A stretch of 22,201 nucleotides of DNA from JBBINE01 sp037444025 (lineage in GTDB: Bacteria > Patescibacteriota > Minisyncoccia > UBA6257 > HR35). The notes under the pieces are model-generated. The model was not told where the DNA came from, ran no database searches, and saw only the letters and a program-made list of their open reading frames with translations. The stretch lies in the NCBI GenBank assembly GCA_037444025.1, contig JBBINE010000015.1:1-22201 (forward strand), given 5' to 3'. This document shows positions 15,871 to 22,156 of the stretch, one piece after another. The first letter of the stretch is position 1, and the number at the start of each line of letters is the position of its first letter. A program made the translations under genes and the position numbers.

Positions 15871-17239
15871 TGATTGATTTTAAAAATTGAAATAAAACTT
15901 CTTCTTCAAAGAGATTGCCTATGATCTGAGCACCAACAGGTAAATTATGACTAAAGCCTATATTGAAAGAAATTGCTGGCAAATAAGCTAAATTAACAGA
16001 AACTGTATAGACATCAGATAAATACATCGATAATGGATTTGTTATTTTTTCTCCTAACTTAAAAGGTAAAGTAGGGGAGGTTGGCATCAAGATTAAATCT
16101 ACTTTATGGAAAGCTTTTTGAAAGTCGTTAAAAATTAATTTTCTTGTTTGTAATGCTTTAAGGTAATAAGATTCATAGTAACCATGAGAAAGCACGAAAG
16201 TTCCTAATAAAATTCTTCTTTTTGACTCAGCACCAAAACCATATTCTCGAGAAAGAAGATATTTTTCTAACAGATTAGAGCTTTGATATGAAAAGCCATA
16301 TTTTATACCATCATATCTTGCTAAATTAGAGCTAACTTCTGCTGTCATGATAAGATAATAAGCAGCTAAGGAATATTGTAAAGAGGGTATTGATATTTTT
16401 TTTATTGTGAATCTGGATTTTATTTTATCAACAAAATTTTCAAAAACATCCTTAACTTCATTATCTAATCCAAGACCATAAATTTCTTCAGGGATACCTA
16501 TAGTTTTAATATCTTTGTATTTTTCTACATAGTTTTGAGAGGTGCTATCAAGTTTGTCTTTCCCTCTGATAATTTTAAAAACTAAAATTAAATCATCTAA
16601 GTTTTTAGCTAAAGGTCCAATTTGATCTAAAGAAGATGCCATAGCAATAAGACCATATCGACTTACCGCTGAATATGTTGGTTTTAAGCCATATATACCA
16701 CAGAAGCTAGCTGGTTGTCTAATCGATCCTCCTGTATCTGATCCTAAAGAAACAGGTACCAAGCCGGCTCCTACAACAGCTGCTGAACCTCCCGATGAAC
16801 CACCAGGAACACGTTCAGGATCAAAAGGATTAAGTGTAGGAAAAAAAGCTGAATTTTCAGTTGAAGAACCCATGGCAAACTCATCCATATTAGTTTTACC
16901 AACTATTACCGCCCCAGCTGATTTCAATTTTTCAATCACCGTAGCATTATAGGTAGCAAGATAATTTTCTAAAATCTTTGAGCCAGCAGTACATCTTTCT
17001 CCTTTGATTAAAATATTGTCTTTGATAGCAATGGGAATTCCCCAAAGAGGCAGATTTTTATCCTTTTGTTTTAAATCTTTAATTGTTTTATAAGCTAAAT
17101 CTTCTGTAAAAAATAAAAAACCATGAATCTTTTTATCTTCTTTTTTTAAAAATTCAAAATAATGATGATAGAAATCTTCTAACTGGGTTTTTTCTAAAAT
17201 TTCTTTTATTTGAGAAATAGTTAAGTTTTTAAAGTTCAT
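15857..17239 (-). CDS. gatA: Aspartyl/glutamyl-tRNA amidotransferase subunit A
   Basis: Glutaminase subunit of GatCAB, which converts Glu-tRNA(Gln) and/or Asp-tRNA(Asn) to the correct amide. The 460 residues show the amidase signature with a complete Ser-cisSer-Lys triad: Lys73 (AIKDNI), Ser148 (GGSSGGSAA) and Ser172 (SDTGGSIRQPASFCG). The preserved spacing (Lys to cis-Ser 75, cis-Ser to Ser 24) matches characterised GatA. It is slightly shorter than many GatA proteins (about 485). gatB and gatC are not in the window, so they must lie elsewhere if the complex is functional. The start is the first ATG behind an extended -10 box. Confidence 0.95.
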   Translation of the reverse strand: MNFKNLTISQIKEILEKTQLEDFYHHYFEFLKKEDKKIHGFLFFTEDLAYKTIKDLKQKDKNLPLWGIPIAIKDNILIKGERCTAGSKILENYLATYNATVIEKLKSAGAVIVGKTNMDEFAMGSSTENSAFFPTLNPFDPERVPGGSSGGSAAVVGAGLVPVSLGSDTGGSIRQPASFCGIYGLKPTYSAVSRYGLIAMASSLDQIGPLAKNLDDLILVFKIIRGKDKLDSTSQNYVEKYKDIKTIGIPEEIYGLGLDNEVKDVFENFVDKIKSRFTIKKISIPSLQYSLAAYYLIMTAEVSSNLARYDGIKYGFSYQSSNLLEKYLLSREYGFGAESKRRILLGTFVLSHGYYESYYLKALQTRKLIFNDFQKAFHKVDLILMPTSPTLPFKLGEKITNPLSMYLSDVYTVSVNLAYLPAISFNIGFSHNLPVGAQIIGNLFEEEVLFQFLKSINDHI

Positions 17240-17250
17240 TTATAAGAAAT

Positions 17251-17259
17251 ATTTTATCA
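17251..17259 (-). promoter_or_regulatory. Extended -10 promoter of gatA
   Basis: Read on the - strand, TGATAAAAT ends 11 bases before the gatA ATG. It is the same class of element as the one before ligA, predicting a leader of only about 4 bases. It separates gatA from the upstream trxB-like gene, whose stop is 39 bases away. Confidence 0.5.
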
Positions 17260-17278
17260 TAGCATCTTGTTTTTTCTT

Positions 17279-18226
17279 TTATTTTTTGGTTTTGTTTAGA
17301 TAGTTAATAGTACTAAGAGCGCTTATGATTCCTTGACCAACCGCAATGCCAATTTGTTTATAAGGTATGTTAGTTACATCTCCGGCAGAAAAAATTCCTT
17401 TTACTTTTGTTGCTGAAAGTTCATTAATTATAATTTCTCTATATTCATTTTTTATTCCCCATTCATCCGGAACAAATTCACTGTTTGGTTTTAAACCTAT
17501 ATGAACAAAAACTCCATCGACTTTTAAATCTTTAATTTCTTTCGTATTTAGATCTAAATATTTTATTCCGTGAACAAATTTTTCTCCGTAAATTTCTTGA
17601 GTTAGGGCATTATAAATTATTTCTACCTTATTAAATTTTGAGACTTGATTGAATAAAAACTTATCACCTTTAAATTCTGGATTTTTATTAATAAGATAAG
17701 CTTTTTGACATATTTTATTAGCCATAATTCCTGCTTCTAGAGCAGAATTTCCTCCACCAATAATAGCTACAGTTTTATTTTTAAATAAAGGTAAAACACA
17801 AACATAACAGTAACTAAGGCCTTTATGATAAAACGTGTCTTCACCGGGAATGTTTAACTTTTTAGGATTTGAACCTGAAGCGATAATTATTGTTTTAGTA
17901 AAATAATCAGACTTTTTTCCTTTAACAATAAATTCATTTTCTGTTGTCTCTATTTCTTTAGGAGAAAAATAATTAATTTCTATTACTTCATCGTTGGTAA
18001 TTTCTATATTATATTTATCAATATGTTCCTTGAATTTTTGAGTGAGTTCAACACCTGTAGTTGAAGGAAAACCAGGGTAATTTTCTACTATACCGGACAG
18101 AGCCATTTCTCCCCCTATCTCTTTAGCTATAACTAAAAAATCAATTCCTTGTCTCTTGAGATAAATAGCAGCACTTAATCCAGCAGCTGAAGCCCCAATT
18201 ATTATCGAGTCTTTGATTTTATTCAT
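17279..18226 (-). CDS. trxB: Thioredoxin reductase-like flavoprotein (probably NADH-dependent, partner of glutaredoxin)
   Basis: FAD-dependent disulfide reductase of 315 residues, the low-molecular-weight TrxR length. FAD sites: GASAAGLSAA (11-20) and IFSAGDVTN (278-286). The redox-active disulfide is CYVC (Cys140, Cys143). The nucleotide-binding glycines are IIGGGNSALEAG (155-166). The HRRxxxR stretch that grips the 2'-phosphate of NADPH is missing: the matching segment reads AYLINKNPEFKGDKF (176-190), closer to AhpF, which uses NADH. Its gene overlaps the glutaredoxin gene by 8 bases, so that protein is the likely electron acceptor. The symbol is by homology only; another acceptor is possible. 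Confidence 0.88.
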   Translation of the reverse strand: MNKIKDSIIIGASAAGLSAAIYLKRQGIDFLVIAKEIGGEMALSGIVENYPGFPSTTGVELTQKFKEHIDKYNIEITNDEVIEINYFSPKEIETTENEFIVKGKKSDYFTKTIIIASGSNPKKLNIPGEDTFYHKGLSYCYVCVLPLFKNKTVAIIGGGNSALEAGIMANKICQKAYLINKNPEFKGDKFLFNQVSKFNKVEIIYNALTQEIYGEKFVHGIKYLDLNTKEIKDLKVDGVFVHIGLKPNSEFVPDEWGIKNEYREIIINELSATKVKGIFSAGDVTNIPYKQIGIAVGQGIISALSTINYLNKTKK

Positions 18227-18452
18227 TTAAAGCTTGAGATATTTCTTCTGGCGAGAACCCAACTATAATTTTTCCTTCAATGTCAATTACAGGCACGCCA
18301 AATTGACCTGATTTTTGAATCATTTCGTTTGCCCAACCACTATTTGTTTCTACATTTCTTTCTTCGTATTCGTAACCCTTTTGTTTCAAAAATTCTTTAG
18401 TAGTGTGACACCAAGGACAATTTGTAGTTGTGTAGATTATTATTTTTTTCAT
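18219..18452 (-). CDS. Small glutaredoxin-like protein
   Basis: A 77-residue thioredoxin-fold protein with active site CPWC (Cys12, Cys15), a cis-Pro in FGVPVIDIEG (about 51-60) and a terminal IVGFSPEEI. The NVETNSGWANEMIQKSGQFGVPV pattern is that of the YruB/Cp9 type of glutaredoxin rather than of glutathione-using Grx. Glutathione-binding residues cannot be judged by eye. It is expected to receive electrons from the overlapping TrxR-like protein and pass them to peroxiredoxins, ribonucleotide reductase or other targets not in this window. A 22-base gap follows prfA. Confidence 0.9.
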   Translation of the reverse strand: MKKIIIYTTTNCPWCHTTKEFLKQKGYEYEERNVETNSGWANEMIQKSGQFGVPVIDIEGKIIVGFSPEEISQALNE

Positions 18453-18474
18453 AGTTTTTATTTTTAAATAATTG

Positions 18475-19230
18475 TTAATTATTTCGACTTGTTTGATCGT
18501 TCAATTTCATGGTTGCTTTTATAACCTCATCTAAATTTCCTTCCATAATGTTTTCTAAATTATGCCAAGATTTATTAAGACGATGATCTGTTAATCTGTT
18601 TTGAGGAAAATTATATGTTCTTATTTTTTCTGATCTTTCTTGAGAACCTATCTGAGATCTTCTTTGTTCACTTATACTACCAATAATTTTTTTTTGTTCC
18701 ATTTCCCAAAGTTTATTTTTAAGCATTTCCAAAGCTATTTCTCTATTTCTTTGTTGACTTCTTTCTACTTGAGAACTAACAACTATTCCTGTTGGTTTAT
18801 GAAGAATTCTTACTGCTGTTTCTACTTTATTTACATTTTGTCCACCTGGACCACCGGCTCTGAAAAAATCTATTTCTAGATCTGATTCTTTAATTTGGAT
18901 AGGTGCTGTTTTTAATTTGGGAATTATAGCTACAGAAGCAGTTGAGGTATGGATGCGACCGCTTTTTTCTGTTATAGGGATTCTTTGAACTCTATGAACT
19001 CCAGCTTCATTTTTTAAAAGATCAAAAGCTTGATTACCTGAAACTTCTGCAACTAAAGTTTTAATTCCTCCTAAATCAGACTCACTTATGTCTAAAATTT
19101 TAACTTTAAATCCTTTTCTTTCAAAATATTTAAGATACATTCTCCAAAGATCGTGAGCAAATAAACTAGCTTCTTCGCCTCCTACTCCTGCTCTTATTTC
19201 AAAATAAAGCTCTTGATTTTCGTGACTCAT
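18475..19230 (-). CDS. prfA: Peptide chain release factor 1 lacking domain 1
   Basis: Recognises UAA/UAG stop codons and triggers peptide release. The 251 residues carry the codon-reading tripeptide PxT (PIT, 85-87, in HRVQRIPITEKSGRIHTS), which marks RF1 rather than RF2, and the catalytic GGQ loop (129-131, in RAGGPGGQNVNKVETAVR). The conserved tail RSEKIRTYNFPQNRLTDHR follows. Normal RF1 is about 350-360 residues. Here the N-terminal helical domain 1 (about 110 residues) is absent: the protein starts just before EIRAGVGGEEASLF, and the frame is closed by an in-frame stop 34 bases further upstream with no other ATG. All release-centre parts remain, so it looks functional rather than broken. 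It is preceded by rpmE (97-base gap). Confidence 0.92.
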   Translation of the reverse strand: MSHENQELYFEIRAGVGGEEASLFAHDLWRMYLKYFERKGFKVKILDISESDLGGIKTLVAEVSGNQAFDLLKNEAGVHRVQRIPITEKSGRIHTSTASVAIIPKLKTAPIQIKESDLEIDFFRAGGPGGQNVNKVETAVRILHKPTGIVVSSQVERSQQRNREIALEMLKNKLWEMEQKKIIGSISEQRRSQIGSQERSEKIRTYNFPQNRLTDHRLNKSWHNLENIMEGNLDEVIKATMKLNDQTSRNN

Positions 19231-19282
19231 TTTAAAATAATATTTTTTATCTTTTGACTGGTTTTAGAAAAATAATTTTTAT

Positions 19283-19303
19283 GTTATAATTTTAACTATA
19301 ACA
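19283..19303 (-). promoter_or_regulatory. Inverted repeat and possible extended -10 upstream of prfA
   Basis: In the 97-base rpmE-prfA gap, GTTATA (19283-19288) and TATAAC (19297-19302) form a 6-bp inverted repeat around 8 bases. On the - strand, the segment 19303-19295 reads TGTTATAGT, an extended -10. It would give a leader of about 58 bases for prfA. A hairpin without a T-run is the alternative reading. Confidence 0.3.
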
Positions 19304-19327
19304 GTGTTGTTTATGTTGTTTATGAAA

Positions 19328-19528
19328 TTATTTTCTTTTTGATTGCTTTCTTAAAAATCTTTCTACTCTACCTATAGTTTTTCTTTCTTCTTTACCAGTA
19401 AAAACAGATGAGCAATTTTTACAAATCTCAATATTAATTTCCTTTTTAGTAGCAGGAATATCGTAACTAGCTCCACAAACACATTTTACTTTAGCAATAA
19501 AATATTGAGGATGAATTTTATTTTTCAT
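19328..19528 (-). CDS. rpmE: Ribosomal protein bL31, zinc-binding type
   Basis: Large-subunit protein of the central protuberance. The 66 residues have KVKCVCGASY (14-23) and ICKNCSSVFTG (35-45), giving the four zinc-ligand cysteines Cys16, Cys18, Cys36 and Cys39 in the same spacing as zinc-type bL31. A basic tail (KQSKRK) ends the protein. The arrangement rpmE-prfA is common in bacteria, supporting both calls. The ATG is 9 bases from an extended -10 box on the - strand, so the mRNA is nearly leaderless. Confidence 0.92.
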   Translation of the reverse strand: MKNKIHPQYFIAKVKCVCGASYDIPATKKEINIEICKNCSSVFTGKEERKTIGRVERFLRKQSKRK

Positions 19529-19562
19529 GATATGATAATTATATCATATAATATCATATAAT
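19529..19562. promoter_or_regulatory. Divergent rpmE/rpsB promoter region with tandem 10-bp repeats
   Basis: On the - strand TGATATAAT (extended -10; hexamer at 19543-19538) is 9 bases from the rpmE ATG. On the + strand ATATCATATA is repeated exactly twice (19541-19560) and produces two TATAAT boxes exactly 10 bases apart (19547-19552 and 19557-19562) facing rpsB, with an expected leader of about 32 bases. ATGATAT (19527-19533) and ATATCAT (19541-19547) are inverted repeats. Confidence 0.5.
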
Positions 19563-19601
19563 ATAAAAAAATTGAAAGCGTAAATTTAAAAAGAGAAAAA
19601 A

Positions 19602-20360
19602 ATGACCAATCAAGAAGAAATTTATCTTAATGATAATTTAAAAGAAGAGAAGAGTTTAGAAAGCAAAAAGGATAATTCTCAGGTAGAGGAAGATATTTTT
19701 GTCAAAATGATGAGATGTGGAGTTCATTACGGTAGAGCTAAAAAATATACTCACCCCCTGATGAAACCTTATCTTTTAAAAACTGGAAGAAATATTGAGT
19801 TTTTTGATTTAAAAATAGTTTTGGAGAAAATGAACGAAACTGCCCATTATCTAAAAGAAACATTATCTCAAGGAAATAGAATACTATTTGTGGGAGTAAC
19901 TCCTGCGGCACAAAACAAGATTAAAGAAATTGCTGAAGAAACTAATCAATTTTATTTAAACTATAAATGGGTAGCAGGTTTCTTAACTAATTTTGAGACT
20001 ATTCAAGCCAGGTTGATTCATTTTCGTGATTTACTTGAAAAAGAAAAAAGTGGTGAACTAGAAAAGTATTTACCGCAACAAAGGAATAAATTAGAAAAGG
20101 AATTAGAAAAGCTAAAAAATATTTATAATGGTGTTATTGAAATAGAAAAACTACCTGATGTTATTTTTATTGTCAATCTTTATTTTAAACAACACAGAAC
20201 AGCAAAAAGAGAAGCTCTTAAGAGAAAAATCCCCATAGTTTCCTTTAGCTCTTCTGATAACGATATTAATGGAGTAGAAATAGTCATTCCTGGAAATGAT
20301 AAAGCTCCTAAAAGTATTGCTTTTACCATAGATTATTTAAAGTCGAAAATAAAATCTTAA
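19602..20360 (+). CDS. rpsB: Ribosomal protein uS2 (divergent, N-terminally extended)
   Basis: Small-subunit protein. After an acidic, low-complexity extension of about 32 residues, the uS2 body starts with MRCGVHYGRAKKYTHPLMKP, a variant of the canonical GVHFG...NPKMKPYI. The WVAGFLTNFETI segment (canonical WLGGTLTN) and LPDVIFIV follow. The total length is 252 residues, near normal. The sequence is more diverged than its neighbours. tsf follows after 17 bases, the classical rpsB-tsf pair, which supports the call. No Shine-Dalgarno site precedes the ATG; the leader is A-rich. Confidence 0.93.
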   Translation: MTNQEEIYLNDNLKEEKSLESKKDNSQVEEDIFVKMMRCGVHYGRAKKYTHPLMKPYLLKTGRNIEFFDLKIVLEKMNETAHYLKETLSQGNRILFVGVTPAAQNKIKEIAEETNQFYLNYKWVAGFLTNFETIQARLIHFRDLLEKEKSGELEKYLPQQRNKLEKELEKLKNIYNGVIEIEKLPDVIFIVNLYFKQHRTAKREALKRKIPIVSFSSSDNDINGVEIVIPGNDKAPKSIAFTIDYLKSKIKS

Positions 20361-20377
20361 TTTGAAAAAAATAATAA

Positions 20378-20920
20378 ATGGATAAAAATCTATTAGATAA
20401 AATAAAACAACTAAGAGAAATAACCGGAGCACCAATTGGTAAGTGCAAAGAAGCACTGGAAAAAACAAATGGCGATTTAGAAAAAGCTCAAGAATATTTG
20501 AGAAAAATTGGTGAATCATTATTAGAAAAGAAAAAAGATTCATCTGCAGGAAAAGGTATTGTGGAAGGTTATGTCCATTTTAATGGGCGAGTAGGAGCTT
20601 TAATTGAATTAAGATCAGAAACTGATTTTGTTTCCAAGAGTGATGACTTTAAAAAACTAGCTCATGAAATAGCCTTACAAGTAGCTACTATGAATCCTTT
20701 ATATATTTCGAAAGAACAAATACCAAAAGAGATTTTAAAAGAAAAGGAGCTTTCTTTAGGACAAGATCTAGAAAAATGGTTAGAAGAAGTTTGTTTATTA
20801 GAACAAAGTTATATTAAAAATTCATCATTGAAAATTAAAGATTTAATTAGTGAATTTGTTAATAAGTTTGGAGAAAAAATTGAAGTAAGAAAAATGGCTC
20901 GCTTAAGTATCGATGAATAA
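20378..20920 (+). CDS. tsf: Elongation factor Ts, short form
   Basis: Guanine-nucleotide exchange factor for EF-Tu. The UBA-like N-terminal domain spans residues 1-45 (KIKQLREITGAPIGKCKEAL), and the exchange motif TDFV is at 82-85. The protein is 180 residues, far shorter than the E. coli form (about 280) and near the short forms of Thermus and other bacteria; the second core subdomain and coiled coil are largely absent. It follows rpsB directly and overlaps the next membrane-protein gene by 8 bases. Confidence 0.95.
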   Translation: MDKNLLDKIKQLREITGAPIGKCKEALEKTNGDLEKAQEYLRKIGESLLEKKKDSSAGKGIVEGYVHFNGRVGALIELRSETDFVSKSDDFKKLAHEIALQVATMNPLYISKEQIPKEILKEKELSLGQDLEKWLEEVCLLEQSYIKNSSLKIKDLISEFVNKFGEKIEVRKMARLSIDE

Positions 20921-21233
20921 CTTTTTCTTTATTATTATTGGTTATTTATTAATATTTATTTCTATCTTACTTTTTTGGCTTCGTCTTCAGAGAGTGAAGC
21001 TAACTATTCAAGATTATGGATATTGGAAAAAGGTGGAAAAAGTTTTAAGAATTACCAAAGAAAGAGTTTTTAAAATCATAAAAATTTCGGAATATGAATT
21101 TAGTCAATTGAGTAAAAATTTTTTTGAAAGAATCTTAAGAAGAATCAAGATAGAGGCTTTAAAAATTGAAACTTGGGCTAACAAAAAATTAGAAAATCTA
21201 AAAATTAAAGATAAAGAAGAAATAAATCAATAA
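20913..21233 (+). CDS. Small N-terminally anchored basic protein, unknown function
   Basis: A 106-residue protein with one N-terminal membrane helix (about 3-24) and a long, strongly basic and probably helical tail (25-106, rich in Lys/Arg/Glu/Ile). I recognise no family. It overlaps tsf by 8 bases, so it is translated from the rpsB-tsf transcript, and precedes a tRNA-Thr gene by 49 bases. The overlap, membrane segment and matching base composition support a real gene. A membrane-associated role linked to translation would be speculation. Confidence 0.6.
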   Translation: MNNFFFIIIGYLLIFISILLFWLRLQRVKLTIQDYGYWKKVEKVLRITKERVFKIIKISEYEFSQLSKNFFERILRRIKIEALKIETWANKKLENLKIKDKEEINQ

Positions 21234-21246
21234 ACAATTTTTTAGT

Positions 21247-21252
21247 TATAAT
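21247..21252 (+). promoter_or_regulatory. -10 box upstream of tRNA-Thr and prepilin
   Basis: TATAAT lies about 30 bases before the mature tRNA 5' end, predicting initiation near 21259 and a 24-base precursor leader. No good -35 match was seen. The prepilin gene downstream has no promoter of its own, so it probably shares this one. Confidence 0.45.
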
Positions 21253-21282
21253 TAAAATCTAAAGCTTGGTTTTCTTTTTAAT

Positions 21283-21354
21283 GCCAGCGTAGCTCAGAGG
21301 TAGAGCAGGCGCCTTGTAAGCGTCAGGTCGTGGGTTCGAATCCCACCGCTGGCT
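21283..21354 (+). tRNA. trnT-UGU: tRNA-Thr (anticodon UGU)
   Basis: A complete 72-base cloverleaf: acceptor GCCAGCG/CGCTGGC, D arm GCTC-AGAGGTA-GAGC, anticodon arm GGCGC-CTTGTAA-GCGTC with anticodon TGT, T arm GTGGG-TTCGAAT-CCCAC and discriminator T. The 3' CCA is not encoded, since GATG follows. The start codon of the next gene begins one base after the discriminator. Confidence 0.96.
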
Positions 21355-21355
21355 G

Positions 21356-22012
21356 ATGAAAGATTATAGGGAACATTATAAGAAGGGTCTAACTTTAATA
21401 GAAGTAATAATAATCTTAGCTCTTCTTTCCATTTTTTATGGTTTTTTTATCACTTTTTTTAAAATCTCTAATTTTTTTGTTATTGCCAGGGATAATCAAA
21501 GAATTAACGATTTAGTTCTACTTAATAGTGTTCTAAACTTATACTTGCAGAATGCTACTAGTATTGATCTAGATGGACCTTATTTAAGTCAAAGAGCAAT
21601 CGATGAGGCTACACCTACAATTTTTGTCTCTGTTCCTAGTGAAGTCGAATATTTTCCTCCTTATAGCACCAATAGTATAGCTTATCAAGTTTATCAACAA
21701 AGTAGAAATAATTACCGAGCAATAGATGGCAAAGGTTGGATACCTATTGATTTTACTGAAATAAGTTATACAGGAAATATTTCTCAACTTCCGGTTGATC
21801 CGATAAATACTAAAGAAGGAAATTTTTTTTATCTTTATGCTTTTAGGGTTGATCCTTTTGGCTATGAACTGTCTTGTTTTTTAGAGTATCCAGAATTTCA
21901 AAGAGGTGGCAAAAAAGATAAAGTTTCTCGCGATGGAGGTAATGATGATCAAAGATTTGAAATAGGAACAAATTTAGAAATAATTCCGCCTTTTTATTAT
22001 AATATTATATAA
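21356..22012 (+). CDS. Type IV prepilin-like protein, GspG-like
   Basis: A 218-residue prepilin with leader MKDYREHYKKG and processing site KKG|LTLIEVIIILALLSIFYG: Gly11 before the cut, Glu at +5, then a hydrophobic α1 helix. The C-terminal domain has LPVDPINTKEGNFFYLYAF, then YELSCFLEYPE and a DGGNDD segment before FEIGT, the pattern of GspG-type pseudopilins in CPR genomes, where Asp residues may bind calcium. The ATG lies one base after the tRNA-Thr 3' end and there is no Shine-Dalgarno site, so translation may depend on tRNA processing. The first ATG is supported by the prepilin leader. It is separate from the prepilin group at 3581-4608. Confidence 0.85.
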   Translation: MKDYREHYKKGLTLIEVIIILALLSIFYGFFITFFKISNFFVIARDNQRINDLVLLNSVLNLYLQNATSIDLDGPYLSQRAIDEATPTIFVSVPSEVEYFPPYSTNSIAYQVYQQSRNNYRAIDGKGWIPIDFTEISYTGNISQLPVDPINTKEGNFFYLYAFRVDPFGYELSCFLEYPEFQRGGKKDKVSRDGGNDDQRFEIGTNLEIIPPFYYNII

Positions 22013-22032
22013 TTTTGCTAAAAGATGTTAGA

Positions 22033-22038
22033 TATAAT
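22033..22038 (+). promoter_or_regulatory. -10 box of tRNA-Ser
   Basis: TATAAT lies 24 bases upstream of the tRNA-Ser 5' end in the 50-base gap after the prepilin stop. Expected initiation is near 22045. No clear -35 box. Confidence 0.4.
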
Positions 22039-22062
22039 AAAATTGTTTATTATTTTTTATAT

Positions 22063-22152
22063 GGAAGGGTGCCGGAGTGGACTAACGGGACGGCCTGGAG
22101 AGCCGTGCTCCTTTCGAGGAGCTCGTGGGTTCGAATCCCACCCCTTCCGCCA
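22063..22152 (+). tRNA. trnS-GGA: tRNA-Ser (anticodon GGA)
   Basis: A 90-base class II tRNA: acceptor GGAAGGG/CCCTTCC, discriminator G, anticodon arm ACGGC-CTGGAGA-GCCGT with anticodon GGA, a long variable arm GCTCCT-TTCG-AGGAGC as expected for serine, and T arm GTGGG-TTCGAAT-CCCAC. CCA (22150-22152) is encoded, unlike in the tRNA-Thr of this window. Confidence 0.96.
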
Positions 22153-22156
22153 TTTT

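Noticed and set aside
18640..18879. A + strand frame of 79 codons inside prfA
   Set aside because: It opposes the conserved GGQ region of RF1 and has low-complexity Phe/Tyr-rich content.
19231..19266. RF1 might be truncated by a frameshift, with domain 1 encoded upstream in another frame
   Set aside because: The 97 bases up to rpmE are too short for about 110 residues and hold no RF1-like sequence in any frame I read.
20337..20543. A - strand frame of 68 codons at the rpsB-tsf junction
   Set aside because: Covered by tsf, whose N-terminal domain is conserved; hydrophobic content reflects complementary Lys/Asn codons.
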